NCBI GenBank assembly: GCA_017429945.1
Contig: JAFRNY010000080.1
Location: 1-64,000 of the forward strand
Direction: 5' to 3'
DNA from: Bacteroidaceae bacterium
GTDB taxonomy: Bacteria; Bacteroidota; Bacteroidia; Bacteroidales; Bacteroidaceae
Length of the DNA stretch: 64,000 bases
Below, piece by piece: positions 55,005-63,525 of this stretch (position 1 is the stretch's first letter; the number at the start of each line of letters is the position of its first letter). The notes under the pieces were generated by a model. It had not been told where the DNA came from. It ran no database searches and saw only the letters and a list, made by a program, of their open reading frames with translations. The translations under genes were made by a program, and so were the position numbers.

Positions 55005-55223
55005 TTCAAGGGTTTCGGTCAGAAGTCTTAAGGGTTTTGGCCAGAAGTCTTAAGGGTTTTTGGTAGAAGTGCCAGGAGTGTAGAGGTAAAACAAGTTGTT
55101 TTACTTCAGAACGACTGGCCGGATGTGATGATTAGACCGGCTGAATGTGGCTGTGCAACCGGCTGAATGTGGCTGTGCAACCGGCTGAATGTGGCTGTGC
55201 GACCGGTCGAATGTGGTTGTGCA
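55005..55223. repeat. Composite repeat: AAGGGTTTT units, 27-base palindrome, 22-base array
   Basis: Three AAGGGTTT units (55008-55063, about 26 bases apart with AGAAGTCTT), then 55086-55112 (exact reverse complement of 28392-28418), then four 22-base units with ACCGG starting at 55136, 55158, 55180 and 55202. It mirrors the 28297-28457 region in opposite orientation. Confidence 0.88.
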
Positions 55224-55289
55224 GGCGCAAGAAAGGGGAATTAATTTTTCTCTTTTCTCTTCAAATTTTTCTCTTTCATTATTTTGCTG

Positions 55290-55297
55290 TACCTTTG
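55290..55297 (+). promoter_or_regulatory. -7 box for the PL11 gene
   Basis: TACCTTTG, 64 bases before the ATG at 55361. Confidence 0.65.
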
Positions 55298-55360
55298 CAG
55301 CGCACAAATAACAAAACGAATAAGGTTCCGAACACAAGCGGAGCTTAAATTGAACGACTT

Positions 55361-57544
55361 ATGAAGAAGATTCTCATGACTCTCGCGCTCGCCGCAGCAA
55401 CGCTCGCCGCAGCAGCGCAGACGGCCGACGTGAGCCAGCGCGCACTATGGGCCAGCGTGAACGGCGCCAAGAACGCATCGCTGGGCGACTACCAACAGCA
55501 CACGGGCAAGGTGCTCGTGACGTGGCGCATGCTCCCAGGCGACGATGCCACTACGGGCTTCGACCTCTACCGACGCATAGGCAACGGGCGCGAGACGCGC
55601 ATAGCGCAAAATATTCGCAACCGAACATGCTTCCAGGATACCGGAGCAAGCACCACGCAGGACAACCACTACCGCCTGACGCCCGCCGGCAGTAAGGAGG
55701 ACACGCTGTCTACATTTGTTCTTACGCGCGAGCGCGCGAGCGGAGGACTGCCTTACGTGAGCATTCCGCTGAAGGACACGCGCGACGTCTATGCCGACAC
55801 CGACCGCATCGTATATACCGCCAACGACGTCAGCATTGGCGACCTCGACGGCGACGGCGAGTTTGAGATCGTGGTGAAGCGACTGCAGAGCGTGAAAGAT
55901 GCCAGCGGCAACATCATCAGCGACGGCTCAGGGGCAAGCTACTCGCAGCGCGACTGTCTTTGGGCCGTGATCTGGGATGCCTATAAACTCGACGGCACAC
56001 TGCTTTGGCGCATCAAGGGTGGACCGGGAATCATTCTGGGTAACTCGTCGAGCTTCGCCGTGGCCGACTTCGACGGCGACGGCTGTGCAGAGATGGCCAT
56101 CCGCACCTGCGAAGGCACTGTCTTCGGCGACGGAGAACAGATCCCCGACACCGACGGCGACGGACGAATTGACTATCGCACCTGGGGCAACATCAACAGC
56201 AGCAGTCCCGGCTGGGCTGATCATTACAACGTGGCAGGGCCGGAATTTATCTCGATTGTGGACGGTCGCACGGGGCGCGAGCTGGCGCGTGACAACTTCA
56301 TAAACCGAGAGACGAGCGAGTCGTGGGGCGACGGATATTGGAAGCGCGCATGCTCATTCCGCGTCGGAGTGGGATGCTTCGACGAGACGGGACTTCCATC
56401 GGCGGTCTTCGGGCGAGGCGTCTACGGCCACTCCGTCATCGAGGCCTGGGACTGGCGCGACGGGCAGCTCACGCGACGCTGGCGATTCGATACCAACGAC
56501 CGCGGCACGGGGCGCGACGGACTGCGCCACAGCACTTACGCCGCACAGGGTAACCACTCGCTCAATGTGGCAGACCTCGACGGCGACGGCTTCGACGAGG
56601 TGATGTACGGCTCCATGGCCGTAGACCACGACGGCATAGGCCTCTGGAACACGCGTCTCGGCCATGGCGACGCCAACCACGTCGGCAAGTTCCTACCCGC
56701 GCGAGAGGGGCTGCAGATGTTCCACTGCCTCGAGTCGGGAAAGACGATGGTGGCGCTCCACGATGCCCGCGACGGCAAAGTTATCTGGAAGAAAGATGCC
56801 AGCTCTGACAACGATACGGGGCGGTGTATGGTTGCTGACTACGACCCGGCACACCCTGGATGCGAGTTCGCTTACTACAAGAGCGACCTCTTCGACCAGG
56901 ACGGCAACAGCACTGGCATCAGCACTGCCAAGGACTGGAAGCCCGGATTCGCGGCCGCCGTCTGGTTCGACGGAACGCTTTCGCGACAGGGACTCAGCGA
57001 AGAAGGCATCGTGCACAGTGTTCCCAACGGACGAACGTTCACGATGTGGCGCTATAGTATGGCGATGATCAACGACACGAAGGGCAACCCGTCGTGGTAC
57101 GGCGACCTCGTGGGCGACTGGCGCGAGGAAATCATCGTGCCCGACGCCACGCGCCTGATCGACTTAAAGATTTTCTCCACCTGGTACCCGACGACGCACA
57201 AGTTCCCGTGGCTGATGACCGACCACTGCTATTGGATGAGCGCCCTCAACGAGAATATAGGCTATAACCAGCCTACAAACCTCGGATATTACCTGGGCAG
57301 CGACGTAAAGCGCGACGCCGACGCATGGGCTGAGGCCGCCAAGGTGCAGAACCGACCCATAGTCACGGCCGTGCAGGTGCCAGCCCAGTCCGGCGCACCC
57401 GGCACCACTGCTGCAGCCATCTATGACCTCAGCGGCCGACGCGTGGCAGGCGCCGAGGCAGTAGGGCAGGGCGCTCGCGGCAACGGCTTGCGCCCAGGGG
57501 TGTACATCGCAGGGCGCAAGAAAATCCTCGTGACAGGAAAGTAA
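55361..57544 (+). CDS. PL11 family rhamnogalacturonan lyase
   Basis: A 727-residue exported enzyme (signal about 1-19). It matches polysaccharide lyase family 11, which cleaves the rhamnogalacturonan I backbone of pectin by calcium-dependent beta-elimination. The eight-bladed propeller is marked by calcium loops DLDGDGEFEIV, DFDGDGCAEMA, DTDGDGRIDYR and DLDGDGFDEVM; LIDLKIFSTWYPTTHKFPWL and MTDHCYWMSALNENIGYNQP are characteristic. The C-terminus (IYDLSGRRVAG ... PGVYIAGRKKILVTGK) is the same kind of sorting-type tail as in the Ig-like protein. Confidence 0.92.
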   Translation: MKKILMTLALAAATLAAAAQTADVSQRALWASVNGAKNASLGDYQQHTGKVLVTWRMLPGDDATTGFDLYRRIGNGRETRIAQNIRNRTCFQDTGASTTQDNHYRLTPAGSKEDTLSTFVLTRERASGGLPYVSIPLKDTRDVYADTDRIVYTANDVSIGDLDGDGEFEIVVKRLQSVKDASGNIISDGSGASYSQRDCLWAVIWDAYKLDGTLLWRIKGGPGIILGNSSSFAVADFDGDGCAEMAIRTCEGTVFGDGEQIPDTDGDGRIDYRTWGNINSSSPGWADHYNVAGPEFISIVDGRTGRELARDNFINRETSESWGDGYWKRACSFRVGVGCFDETGLPSAVFGRGVYGHSVIEAWDWRDGQLTRRWRFDTNDRGTGRDGLRHSTYAAQGNHSLNVADLDGDGFDEVMYGSMAVDHDGIGLWNTRLGHGDANHVGKFLPAREGLQMFHCLESGKTMVALHDARDGKVIWKKDASSDNDTGRCMVADYDPAHPGCEFAYYKSDLFDQDGNSTGISTAKDWKPGFAAAVWFDGTLSRQGLSEEGIVHSVPNGRTFTMWRYSMAMINDTKGNPSWYGDLVGDWREEIIVPDATRLIDLKIFSTWYPTTHKFPWLMTDHCYWMSALNENIGYNQPTNLGYYLGSDVKRDADAWAEAAKVQNRPIVTAVQVPAQSGAPGTTAAAIYDLSGRRVAGAEAVGQGARGNGLRPGVYIAGRKKILVTGK

Positions 57545-57558
57545 TCTTGAATTTCACG

Positions 57559-57845
57559 CTAATAGGCACAAATTTCTTTTCACACTAATAGGCACAAATT
57601 TCTTTTCACACTAATAGGCACAAATATATATCACTAATTGGGATAAATATTGGCAATGTTCTCTGTTGGCACAGGAAAGCCCGTCTGGGGCTGTCTGTGC
57701 CAACAGTCATATTAATACTAAAATATTTGTGCCAATTAGCGAAATAATATTTGTGCTCATTTGTGAAAAGACATTTGTGCCTATTAGTGGAATAATATTT
57801 GTGCTCATTTGTGTGAAAGATATTTGTGCCAATTAGTGTAAAAGC
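57559..57845. repeat. Large inverted structure of CTAATAGGCACAAAT repeats
   Basis: Left: CTAATAGGCACAAATTTC starts at 57559, 57585 and 57611 (26-base period). Centre: a perfect 12-bp hairpin CTGTTGGCACAG (57663-57674 with 57695-57706) with an inner 5-bp stem. Right (57723-57845): the same words in reverse orientation (ATTTGTGCCAATTAG). No gene fits. Confidence 0.85.
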
Positions 57846-57915
57846 CCGTTCGTGCTATTCGTGTTCGAGAAAGCATTTTTTTTGCTTTTCACTTCTCGCG
57901 TTTCAATTATTATTG

Positions 57916-57923
57916 TATCTTTG
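57916..57923 (+). promoter_or_regulatory. -7 box for amn-holA
   Basis: TATCTTTG, 23 bases before the ATG at 57946. Confidence 0.65.
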
Positions 57924-57945
57924 CGGCAGATAAACCAATGAAAGC

Positions 57946-58722
57946 ATGAAAACAAAACGCGAAATCGTAGAAAATTGGTTGCCGCGCTACACCAAGCGAC
58001 CGCTCGAAGACTTCACAGACCTGGTGCTGCTGACCAATTTCAATAACTACGTAGACATCTTCTGCGAACATTTTGGCATCGAGCCGCCTGCTTACGAGGC
58101 TAATATGCGAATGGCTACCGCCGACGGTATCACGATGATAAACTTCGGCATGGGGTCGCCAAACGCAGCTATCGTAATGGACCTCCTCAGCGCCATAAAA
58201 CCACGCGCATGCCTTTTCCTGGGCAAGTGCGGGGGCATTCCGGCTAAGGTGCAGATGGGCGACCTCATTCTGCCACTGGCTGGCATTCGAGGCGAGGGTA
58301 CGAGCAACGACTACTATCCGCCTGAGGTGCCAGCGCTGCCGGCATTTATGCTGCAGCGAGCTGTGAGTTCAGCAATACGCGATGCCGGGCACGACTACTG
58401 GACAGGCACTGTATATACCACCAACCGCCGAATATGGGAGCACGACGACAAGTTCAAGGACTACCTACGCAAGACGCGCGCCATGGCAGTGGATATGGAG
58501 ACGGCAACGCTCTTCACCACAGGCTTCGCAAACCACATCCCCACCGGCGCACTCCTGCTTGTCTCCGACAATCCGATGACGCCCGACGGCGTGAAGACGG
58601 CCGAGAGCGACCAGAAGGTGACGCGCAACTTCGTCCACGACCATGTGCTTATCGGAATACAAAGCCTCGAGAAAATCAAGAAAGAGGATAAGACAGTGAA
58701 GCACCTGAAGTTTGATTGGTAA
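57946..58722 (+). CDS. amn: AMP nucleosidase, short Bacteroidetes type
   Basis: A 258-residue enzyme that splits AMP into adenine and ribose 5-phosphate. It has the nucleoside phosphorylase fold: GITMINFGMGSPNAAIVMDL, FLGKCGGIPAKVQMGDLILP, AVDMETATLF (ribose-binding Glu) and LLVSDNPMTPDGVK. It lacks the extra N-terminal domain of the E. coli enzyme, as usual in this phylum. Its stop shares one base with the holA start (TAATG). Confidence 0.92.
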   Translation: MKTKREIVENWLPRYTKRPLEDFTDLVLLTNFNNYVDIFCEHFGIEPPAYEANMRMATADGITMINFGMGSPNAAIVMDLLSAIKPRACLFLGKCGGIPAKVQMGDLILPLAGIRGEGTSNDYYPPEVPALPAFMLQRAVSSAIRDAGHDYWTGTVYTTNRRIWEHDDKFKDYLRKTRAMAVDMETATLFTTGFANHIPTGALLLVSDNPMTPDGVKTAESDQKVTRNFVHDHVLIGIQSLEKIKKEDKTVKHLKFDW

Positions 58723-59744
58723 TGGCAAAGAAACAAACTGGAATTACTTACGAGGATATTGTCAGGCAGGTGCAGGCTGGAGACTTCAAGCCCATCTACT
58801 ACCTGATGGGCGAGGAGGCGTATTATATAGATCGCATTGCTGACTTCATCGTGGAGAAAGCCCTGCAGGAAGAGGAGCGCGACTTCAACCTCACCATTGT
58901 CTATGGGCCCCAGACCACGGGTGAAGAGGTGGTTAACGCCGCCAAACGCTACCCCATGATGGCTGAGCGGCAGGTGGTGGTGGTGCGAGAGGCCCAGGGC
59001 TTGCAGCACAAGGAGGTGCTCGCCTTCTACGCCCAGAAACCCATGCCTTCGACAGTGCTCGTGCTCTGCCACAAGAATGGTAAGATTGACGGCCGGACTA
59101 ATGTGGCCAAGGAGATTCAGAAAGCTGGAATACTCTTTGAATCGGCCAGACTTAAAGACTATCAACTGCCTGGTTTTGTTAGGAGTTACGTCCAACGCAA
59201 GCGCCTTGAGATTGAGCCAGACGCCTGCGAGATTCTCTGTGAGCACGTAGGCGCCGATCTCAGCCGTATGGCCAGCGAGTTGGACAAGCTGGTGATGGCC
59301 GTAGGGGAGGGCACGCGCATCAGTGCACAGCACATCCAAGACTACATCGGCATCAGCAAGGAGTACAATTCCTTCGAGCTGCAAGGCGCGCTCGCCGAGC
59401 ACAACATAATGAAGGTTGCACGCATAGTGAAATATTTTGACAGCAATCCGAAGAACTTCGCACTGCAGCCCACACTAGCCACTCTCTTTAAATATTTCTC
59501 GGATCTGATGCTGGCTTATTACTCTCCGGTGAAGACGGAGGAGGGCATTGCAGCCTGGCTCAACCAGTCGGCTTGGCAGGTGCGCAAGAATATCATTCCG
59601 GCCATGCGAAGCTTCACCGCAACAAAAGTGTATCAGATAATAGGCGAAATACGTCGAACAGATGCTGCGTCAAAGGGGGTAGGAGGCCAAAAAACCACCG
59701 ATGGCGACCTGCTGAAAGAGCTCGTTTACTTCATCCTTCACTGA
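58722..59744 (+). CDS. holA: DNA polymerase III delta subunit HolA
   Basis: A 340-residue clamp-loader subunit that opens the beta clamp. PIYYLMGEEAYYIDRIADFI at the start, STVLVLCHKNGKID and LSRMASELDKLVMAVGEG are typical. The start at 58722 (MAKKQTGITY) is preferred to an upstream frame position at 58716. Translationally coupled to amn. Confidence 0.92.
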   Translation: MAKKQTGITYEDIVRQVQAGDFKPIYYLMGEEAYYIDRIADFIVEKALQEEERDFNLTIVYGPQTTGEEVVNAAKRYPMMAERQVVVVREAQGLQHKEVLAFYAQKPMPSTVLVLCHKNGKIDGRTNVAKEIQKAGILFESARLKDYQLPGFVRSYVQRKRLEIEPDACEILCEHVGADLSRMASELDKLVMAVGEGTRISAQHIQDYIGISKEYNSFELQGALAEHNIMKVARIVKYFDSNPKNFALQPTLATLFKYFSDLMLAYYSPVKTEEGIAAWLNQSAWQVRKNIIPAMRSFTATKVYQIIGEIRRTDAASKGVGGQKTTDGDLLKELVYFILH

Positions 59745-59784
59745 TTTTGTAGCTATTTTCCATCAATCTGGAAACAGAATTTTA

Positions 59785-59827
59785 GGGCCCTATAGTGTTT
59801 GAATAAAGCACTTTAGGGCTCTTTTTT
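59785..59827 (+). terminator. Terminator after holA
   Basis: An imperfect stem of about 14 bp (GCCCTATAGTGTTT at 59787-59800 with 59805-59819) followed by TCTTTTTT. Confidence 0.85.
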
Positions 59828-60406
59828 GTGCTGTGAGAATCGCGCAGATTTTGTCGCATCGGCGCTCGTAGACAGTCGCGCTGGTGGTGGAATTTTCAGG
59901 CACCGAAGGTTTGGCTTTACAAATCTTCACATTCAAATACAAGAATCATTCGAATTTGCAAATTTGAATATGCGAATTCAAGAGGGTGAATTCAAGGAGG
60001 TTTGAATATGTAAACACGAATTCATAATCCGTGAACACAAGGATTACATATTCGAATTTACAGATTTGAATAGATGAATAAATATTTATTCACTGTTTAT
60101 TGCTTGATATAATCCATTAAAAACCAATGTATTTACATATTAAAGGACCGGATGAATATACGTTTGTGTCTATTTTACCGAATATTCAGGTCTCGGGATT
60201 CGAATGTGTGTAGTGGGTGCTGAATAACGATAAATGAACCAATACTTTATGGGCGCTGATTAAAGCGGTTTCGTTAACCGTGCAGGAATACGTCCATTGG
60301 ACTTTGCGTTCGCGAACGCGAATCTTTGCAAAACCGAATTTATATTTGCAAAGTTCGGGAATGTAAACGGGTCGAAAATATAAATTGAAAGATTTTTCTT
60401 TAAAAA
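59828..60406. other. AT-rich gap with TTCGAATTTGCAAATTTGAAT-like words
   Basis: Nearly 580 bases with no credible gene. The first half holds many imperfect palindromic words such as TTCGAATTTG, AAATTTGAATA and GAATTCA. Base composition is far more AT-rich than the genes. An 89-codon minus-strand frame (60186-60455) has no features of a real gene. Confidence 0.6.
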
Positions 60407-60438
60407 TTTGCACGTTTAAATTCTTTTTCCTTACTTTG
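60407..60438 (+). promoter_or_regulatory. Promoter of the XRE regulator gene
   Basis: TTTG at 60407-60410, a 20-base spacer and TTACTTTG at 60431-60438 (one mismatch to TAnnTTTG). The ATG is 59 bases downstream. Confidence 0.65.
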
Positions 60439-60496
60439 CAGCGCGAATCCAACATAGGGAGTAGTTTATGACCTATTAAACGAAGATAATAAAGAG

Positions 60497-60979
60497 ATGA
60501 AAGAGCGCATTTATCAGATTATGCAAAGCGAGAAAATGACGCAGCGCGAGTTCGCTCAGGCGCTCGGAATATCACCCTCGTCGCTCTCGAGTATCTTCAA
60601 CGGCCATACCTCCCCAACGAATTATACGGTTCAGGCAATACATCGCCAGTTCCCTAATATCAGCATCGCGTGGCTGATGTTTGGCGAAGGCGAGATGATG
60701 ATTTCGGCAGCCGGTGCCTCAGCCAATACCTCAGCTGATGGCACTGCAGTCAAAGCTGCAAAAGCCGATCAGCCTGATAGTTCAGAAAGAGCCGCCGAGG
60801 TGACCAGTTCGCCCGAAGGCTTTACGATGGAAACAAAGCCTGCAGAGGCAGGCGCACCCTCCCAGGTGATCATCCGTGAGACGGTGAAATATATTGACAA
60901 ACCGCAGCGCAAGATAACCGAGATCCACATCTTCTATGATGATGGCACTTTCGAAACTTTCGCAGGCAAGCGCGACTGA
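60497..60979 (+). CDS. XRE-family transcriptional regulator
   Basis: A 160-residue DNA-binding protein. The N-terminal helix-turn-helix (KMTQREFAQALGISPSSLSS) is followed by NISIAWLMFGEGEMMIS, a low-complexity linker (70-115) and a conserved C-terminal beta segment (KITEIHIFYDDGTFETFAGK). It resembles phage-repressor-like regulators common in Bacteroidales. Targets are unknown; it stands alone between its own promoter and a terminator. Confidence 0.85.
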   Translation: MKERIYQIMQSEKMTQREFAQALGISPSSLSSIFNGHTSPTNYTVQAIHRQFPNISIAWLMFGEGEMMISAAGASANTSADGTAVKAAKADQPDSSERAAEVTSSPEGFTMETKPAEAGAPSQVIIRETVKYIDKPQRKITEIHIFYDDGTFETFAGKRD

Positions 60980-61123
60980 GGCGGGCATGAGCTCCGGCTT
61001 TTTAAGCGCACAAGCGGTTGTCGGCAGACACGAATTCTGTTAAAACGCATATCATATATCACTTTTACCCAAGAATGCTGGCCGCGAATCCTCTTTTCTA
61101 CTCCTTATTTTCTTAAGCGGCCC

Positions 61124-61165
61124 AAAAAAAGGAGCTCCACCCGTGAGGGCATGAGCTCCTTTTTT
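61124..61165. terminator. Bidirectional terminator after the XRE gene
   Basis: Thirteen-bp stem AAAAAAGGAGCTC with GAGCTCCTTTTTT (arms end at 61137 and start at 61153), 15-base loop. Confidence 0.9.
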
Positions 61166-61171
61166 AGTTTT

Positions 61172-61255
61172 ATAGGTTGTAATCAGCTATAAGTTCACAC
61201 TATGTAATCAGCTATTAGTTCTCCAGGTTGTAATCAGCTTCTGGTCCTTTAGGTT
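61172..61255. repeat. Short tandem repeat, GGTTGTAATCAGCT units
   Basis: Three units with TGTAATCAGCT at about 61177, 61203 and 61229, period near 26, and a partial fourth. The rest of the gap (60980-61434) holds nothing else recognisable. Confidence 0.7.
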
Positions 61256-61434
61256 GTGGCCGCAGCGACTGACAGTGGCACACCTTCGGCGTGCTCTCAA
61301 TGAAAGTTTACCGGACACTAATAATAGTTTGTAATTCCCTGCTGTCTTAAGGCCGAGCTTGTCGAAGCGTAAGCCTCTTACTATATTATTGCTAAAAAAA
61401 TGGTGTCTGTCGCTTGTCGTTTGCCAATTCTTTG

Positions 61435-61442
61435 TATCTTTG
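61435..61442 (+). promoter_or_regulatory. -7 box for the DUF4251 gene
   Basis: TATCTTTG, 29 bases before the ATG at 61471. It rules out the longer frame starting at 61414. Confidence 0.65.
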
Positions 61443-61470
61443 TGGCAGAAAACTAAAGGTATTTTGCAAT

Positions 61471-61995
61471 ATGAAACAGCTTTTCTTTTTACGCGTAGAG
61501 GCCGTGGGGCGCTGTCTGTCGGCCTTTATGGCAGCTGCTGTGGTGGCAATCGCCGTGGCAGGTTGTGGTTCGTCGCAGGAACGTGCTGAGCGGCGCGAAC
61601 AGACGCGGCGGATGGTGGCAGAGGGTATTGCCAATCGCCGGCTGCGCATCGACGTCAATTCGATGAGCACATTGCGCTATGGAACGCGAATGGTGTCTGC
61701 CGATTTCTATGTTGAGCTTAAGGGTGATACGCTCGACAGCTATCTGCCCTATCTGGGCCAGATCTATCACTCTCCCATAGTCTCAACGCCCCAGGGGCTT
61801 AATTTTGAGGCTCCGGTGCTGGCTTACACCGAAAGTCGTCCGGCAGCCGACCTCACGCGCATAGAGCTTTACGCAAGGACTCAGGAGGATACTTTTTTAT
61901 ATATCGTGGAGGTCTATTCCAATGGCAAGGCTTACGTCCGTGTGCGTGGGCAGAACCGCGACGCCATCAGTTTCGATGGCGACGTGAATTGGTGA
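61471..61995 (+). CDS. DUF4251 family lipoprotein
   Basis: A 174-residue predicted lipoprotein (lipobox VAGC, Cys about 28). The body has the DUF4251 pattern: SMSTLRYGTRMVSADFYVEL, LPYLGQIYHSPIVSTPQGLN, FDGDVNW end. Function unknown; the fold is a small beta-barrel-like domain in the periplasm or outer membrane. Confidence 0.85.
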   Translation: MKQLFFLRVEAVGRCLSAFMAAAVVAIAVAGCGSSQERAERREQTRRMVAEGIANRRLRIDVNSMSTLRYGTRMVSADFYVELKGDTLDSYLPYLGQIYHSPIVSTPQGLNFEAPVLAYTESRPAADLTRIELYARTQEDTFLYIVEVYSNGKAYVRVRGQNRDAISFDGDVNW

Positions 61996-62000
61996 GAGCG

Positions 62001-62085
62001 CCTGCGGCGCGGTTAGGGGGCCTGCGGCCGGTTAGGGTTGCTGCGCAACGGTTAGGTGGCCTGTGGCCGGTTAGGGGCGTTGCGG
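62001..62085. repeat. Short GC-rich repeats between convergent genes, GGTTAGG units
   Basis: GGTTAGG at 62011, 62030, 62050 and 62069 (period 19-20), each with a CCTGCGGCC-like self-complementary word. It may act as a transcription end for both sides. Confidence 0.7.
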
Positions 62086-62086
62086 C

Positions 62087-62653
62087 TTATTCGCTCAGTT
62101 CCTCAATCCAGGCGCTGAGGTCCTCGAATGTGATGTCGTTGAGCAGACGGCCGTCGGCGATGTTGAGTGCTGGATAAGCTGCGCGCAAGGCCTCTGTGGC
62201 GGGATCAATCATACTTCCGCCTGAAGTGGCGAATGGGATGACGGTCTTGCCTTGCAGGTCTGCGGCTTCGATAAAGCTGTTGACCACGTGTGGCGCAACG
62301 CCCCACCAAATAGGAAATCCGATGAAAACGGTGTCGTACTGCTGCAGCGACTCTGGTGCGGCCTTCAGTTCGGGGCGCGAAGCGGGATCGCGCATCTCTA
62401 CGCTGGAGCGTGAGAGGCTGTCGCGCCAATTGAGGTCGGCGTCGGTGTAAGCCTCTGCGGGCTCTATCTCGAGGAGGTCTGCGTTGGCGGCCTGTGCGAG
62501 CAGTTGTGCTACAGCTTCTGTCGTTCCTGTAGCTGAGAAATAGGTTACGAGCGTTGTCTTCTGGTCTTCATAAGCCTCGGATTGTGTGCTTGCTGAGGGT
62601 TTGCAACCGAAAAGTGCTATCGTTGCAAGCAGTGCGAAAAGAATCTTTTTCAT
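62087..62653 (-). CDS. Flavodoxin-family lipoprotein
   Basis: A 188-residue predicted lipoprotein (MKKILFALLATIALFGC, Cys about 17) with a flavodoxin-like FMN-binding fold: TLVTYFSATGTTEAVAQLLA (phosphate loop), DTVFIGFPIWWGVAPHVVNS, VIPFATSGGSMID. The export signal is unusual for a flavodoxin and implies an envelope redox role. The start at 62653 is preferred to an ATG 15 bases upstream. It follows the small gene at 62693 by 39 bases containing ATTATCAATT repeats. Confidence 0.85.
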   Translation of the reverse strand: MKKILFALLATIALFGCKPSASTQSEAYEDQKTTLVTYFSATGTTEAVAQLLAQAANADLLEIEPAEAYTDADLNWRDSLSRSSVEMRDPASRPELKAAPESLQQYDTVFIGFPIWWGVAPHVVNSFIEAADLQGKTVIPFATSGGSMIDPATEALRAAYPALNIADGRLLNDITFEDLSAWIEELSE

Positions 62654-62692
62654 TATTTCAATTATCAATTATCAATTATACATTGTCAATTC

Positions 62693-62848
62693 TCACAGTT
62701 CTTCGGGCAGGAGTTCCACGATGTGGCCTTCCCGGCATACGACGAGCGTTGAATGGAAGAGTCGTGAGCGTTCAACGAGTCGCTGTTGAGCGAGCGCAAT
62801 GCCTTGGTCAATGCGCTGCTGCATTATCATTATGTCATTGTCACTCAT
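62693..62848 (-). CDS. 51-residue protein overlapping the zeta-type kinase gene
   Basis: A small charged protein (MSDNDIMIMQQRIDQGIALA start, ends HIVELLPEEL). It begins 8 bases before the end of the zeta-type gene, a translational overlap. Not recognised; context suggests an antitoxin or partner. Confidence 0.6.
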   Translation of the reverse strand: MSDNDIMIMQQRIDQGIALAQQRLVERSRLFHSTLVVCREGHIVELLPEEL

Positions 62849-63446
62849 GGTCTTCGGTGTTTGCGTATTGATTGTAGAGGAATTCGTATTTCGTATGATC
62901 CACGATATTGGTTCGCCCGTCGTGCCAGCCATAGGCAATCTTCTCGCCGGGGATGGCGGAATTGTCGTAGAGCGTCCAGTAGTCCACGATGGGTGTGTAG
63001 AGTTGGAAGAAGTTCTGCAGCCCTGCGTCATAGCGGCGCAGGATGACTTCCTTTGGTATATTATGCCCGCCTTGGCTGACGCGCTTAGCCACGCGTGCTA
63101 TGGCCTGTTCGGGCGACGATAGCGAGAAGAAGAGCAGTGTTACGAAATAGCCTCGCTTCTGTGCGCGCTGGATGAGCTTGACGTAGGAGCGTGTGGCCAG
63201 TGTCGTTTCGAAGGCGAAAGTCTCTCCTTCTTTGAGCAAGTGAATGATGCGGTCGATCATCAGGCGGCCAGCTTGAATGGCCACGCCCTCGGGATTGAAA
63301 GGCGAGAGTCCTTTGGCAATCTCGTCGGCGTTGACAAATTCGCGGCAGCCGAGCATCTCGGGCAAGACGGTGAATGAGGCTGTTGTCTTGCCCGCTCCAT
63401 TGCATCCTGCTATGATGTAGAGATGCATTTTGTCGTTTTCTGCCAT
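62841..63446 (-). CDS. Zeta-toxin-family kinase
   Basis: A 201-residue P-loop kinase: LYIIAGCNGAGKTTASFTVL (Walker A), FVNADEIAKGLSPFNPE, then FAFETTLATRSYVKLIQRAQ. These match the zeta toxin/UDP-N-acetylglucosamine kinase family. No epsilon antitoxin lies upstream; the only partner is the overlapping 51-residue gene. A chromosomal toxin or a housekeeping kinase are both possible. Confidence 0.85.
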   Translation of the reverse strand: MAENDKMHLYIIAGCNGAGKTTASFTVLPEMLGCREFVNADEIAKGLSPFNPEGVAIQAGRLMIDRIIHLLKEGETFAFETTLATRSYVKLIQRAQKRGYFVTLLFFSLSSPEQAIARVAKRVSQGGHNIPKEVILRRYDAGLQNFFQLYTPIVDYWTLYDNSAIPGEKIAYGWHDGRTNIVDHTKYEFLYNQYANTEDHE

Positions 63447-63468
63447 AGTTTTTAGGGTTTTGTGTGGG

Positions 63469-63476
63469 CAAAGATA
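63469..63476 (-). promoter_or_regulatory. -7 box for the zeta-type kinase gene
   Basis: Reads TATCTTTG on the minus strand, 23 bases before the start at 63446. Confidence 0.6.
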
Positions 63477-63525
63477 AGCGTTTTGTCGGATGTATGGTTA
63501 AGCAGGGTGCTTTTCTTGGAGTTTT

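Noticed and set aside
55145-55348. 67-codon plus-strand open frame
   Set aside because: It is a translation of the 22-base tandem array and the promoter region.
60190-60210. tRNA T-arm-like GGATTCGAATG
   Set aside because: No matching acceptor, anticodon or D-arm could be folded around it.
60186-60455. 89-codon minus-strand open frame
   Set aside because: Lies in AT-rich repeat sequence opposite the XRE promoter; no motif or promoter supports it.
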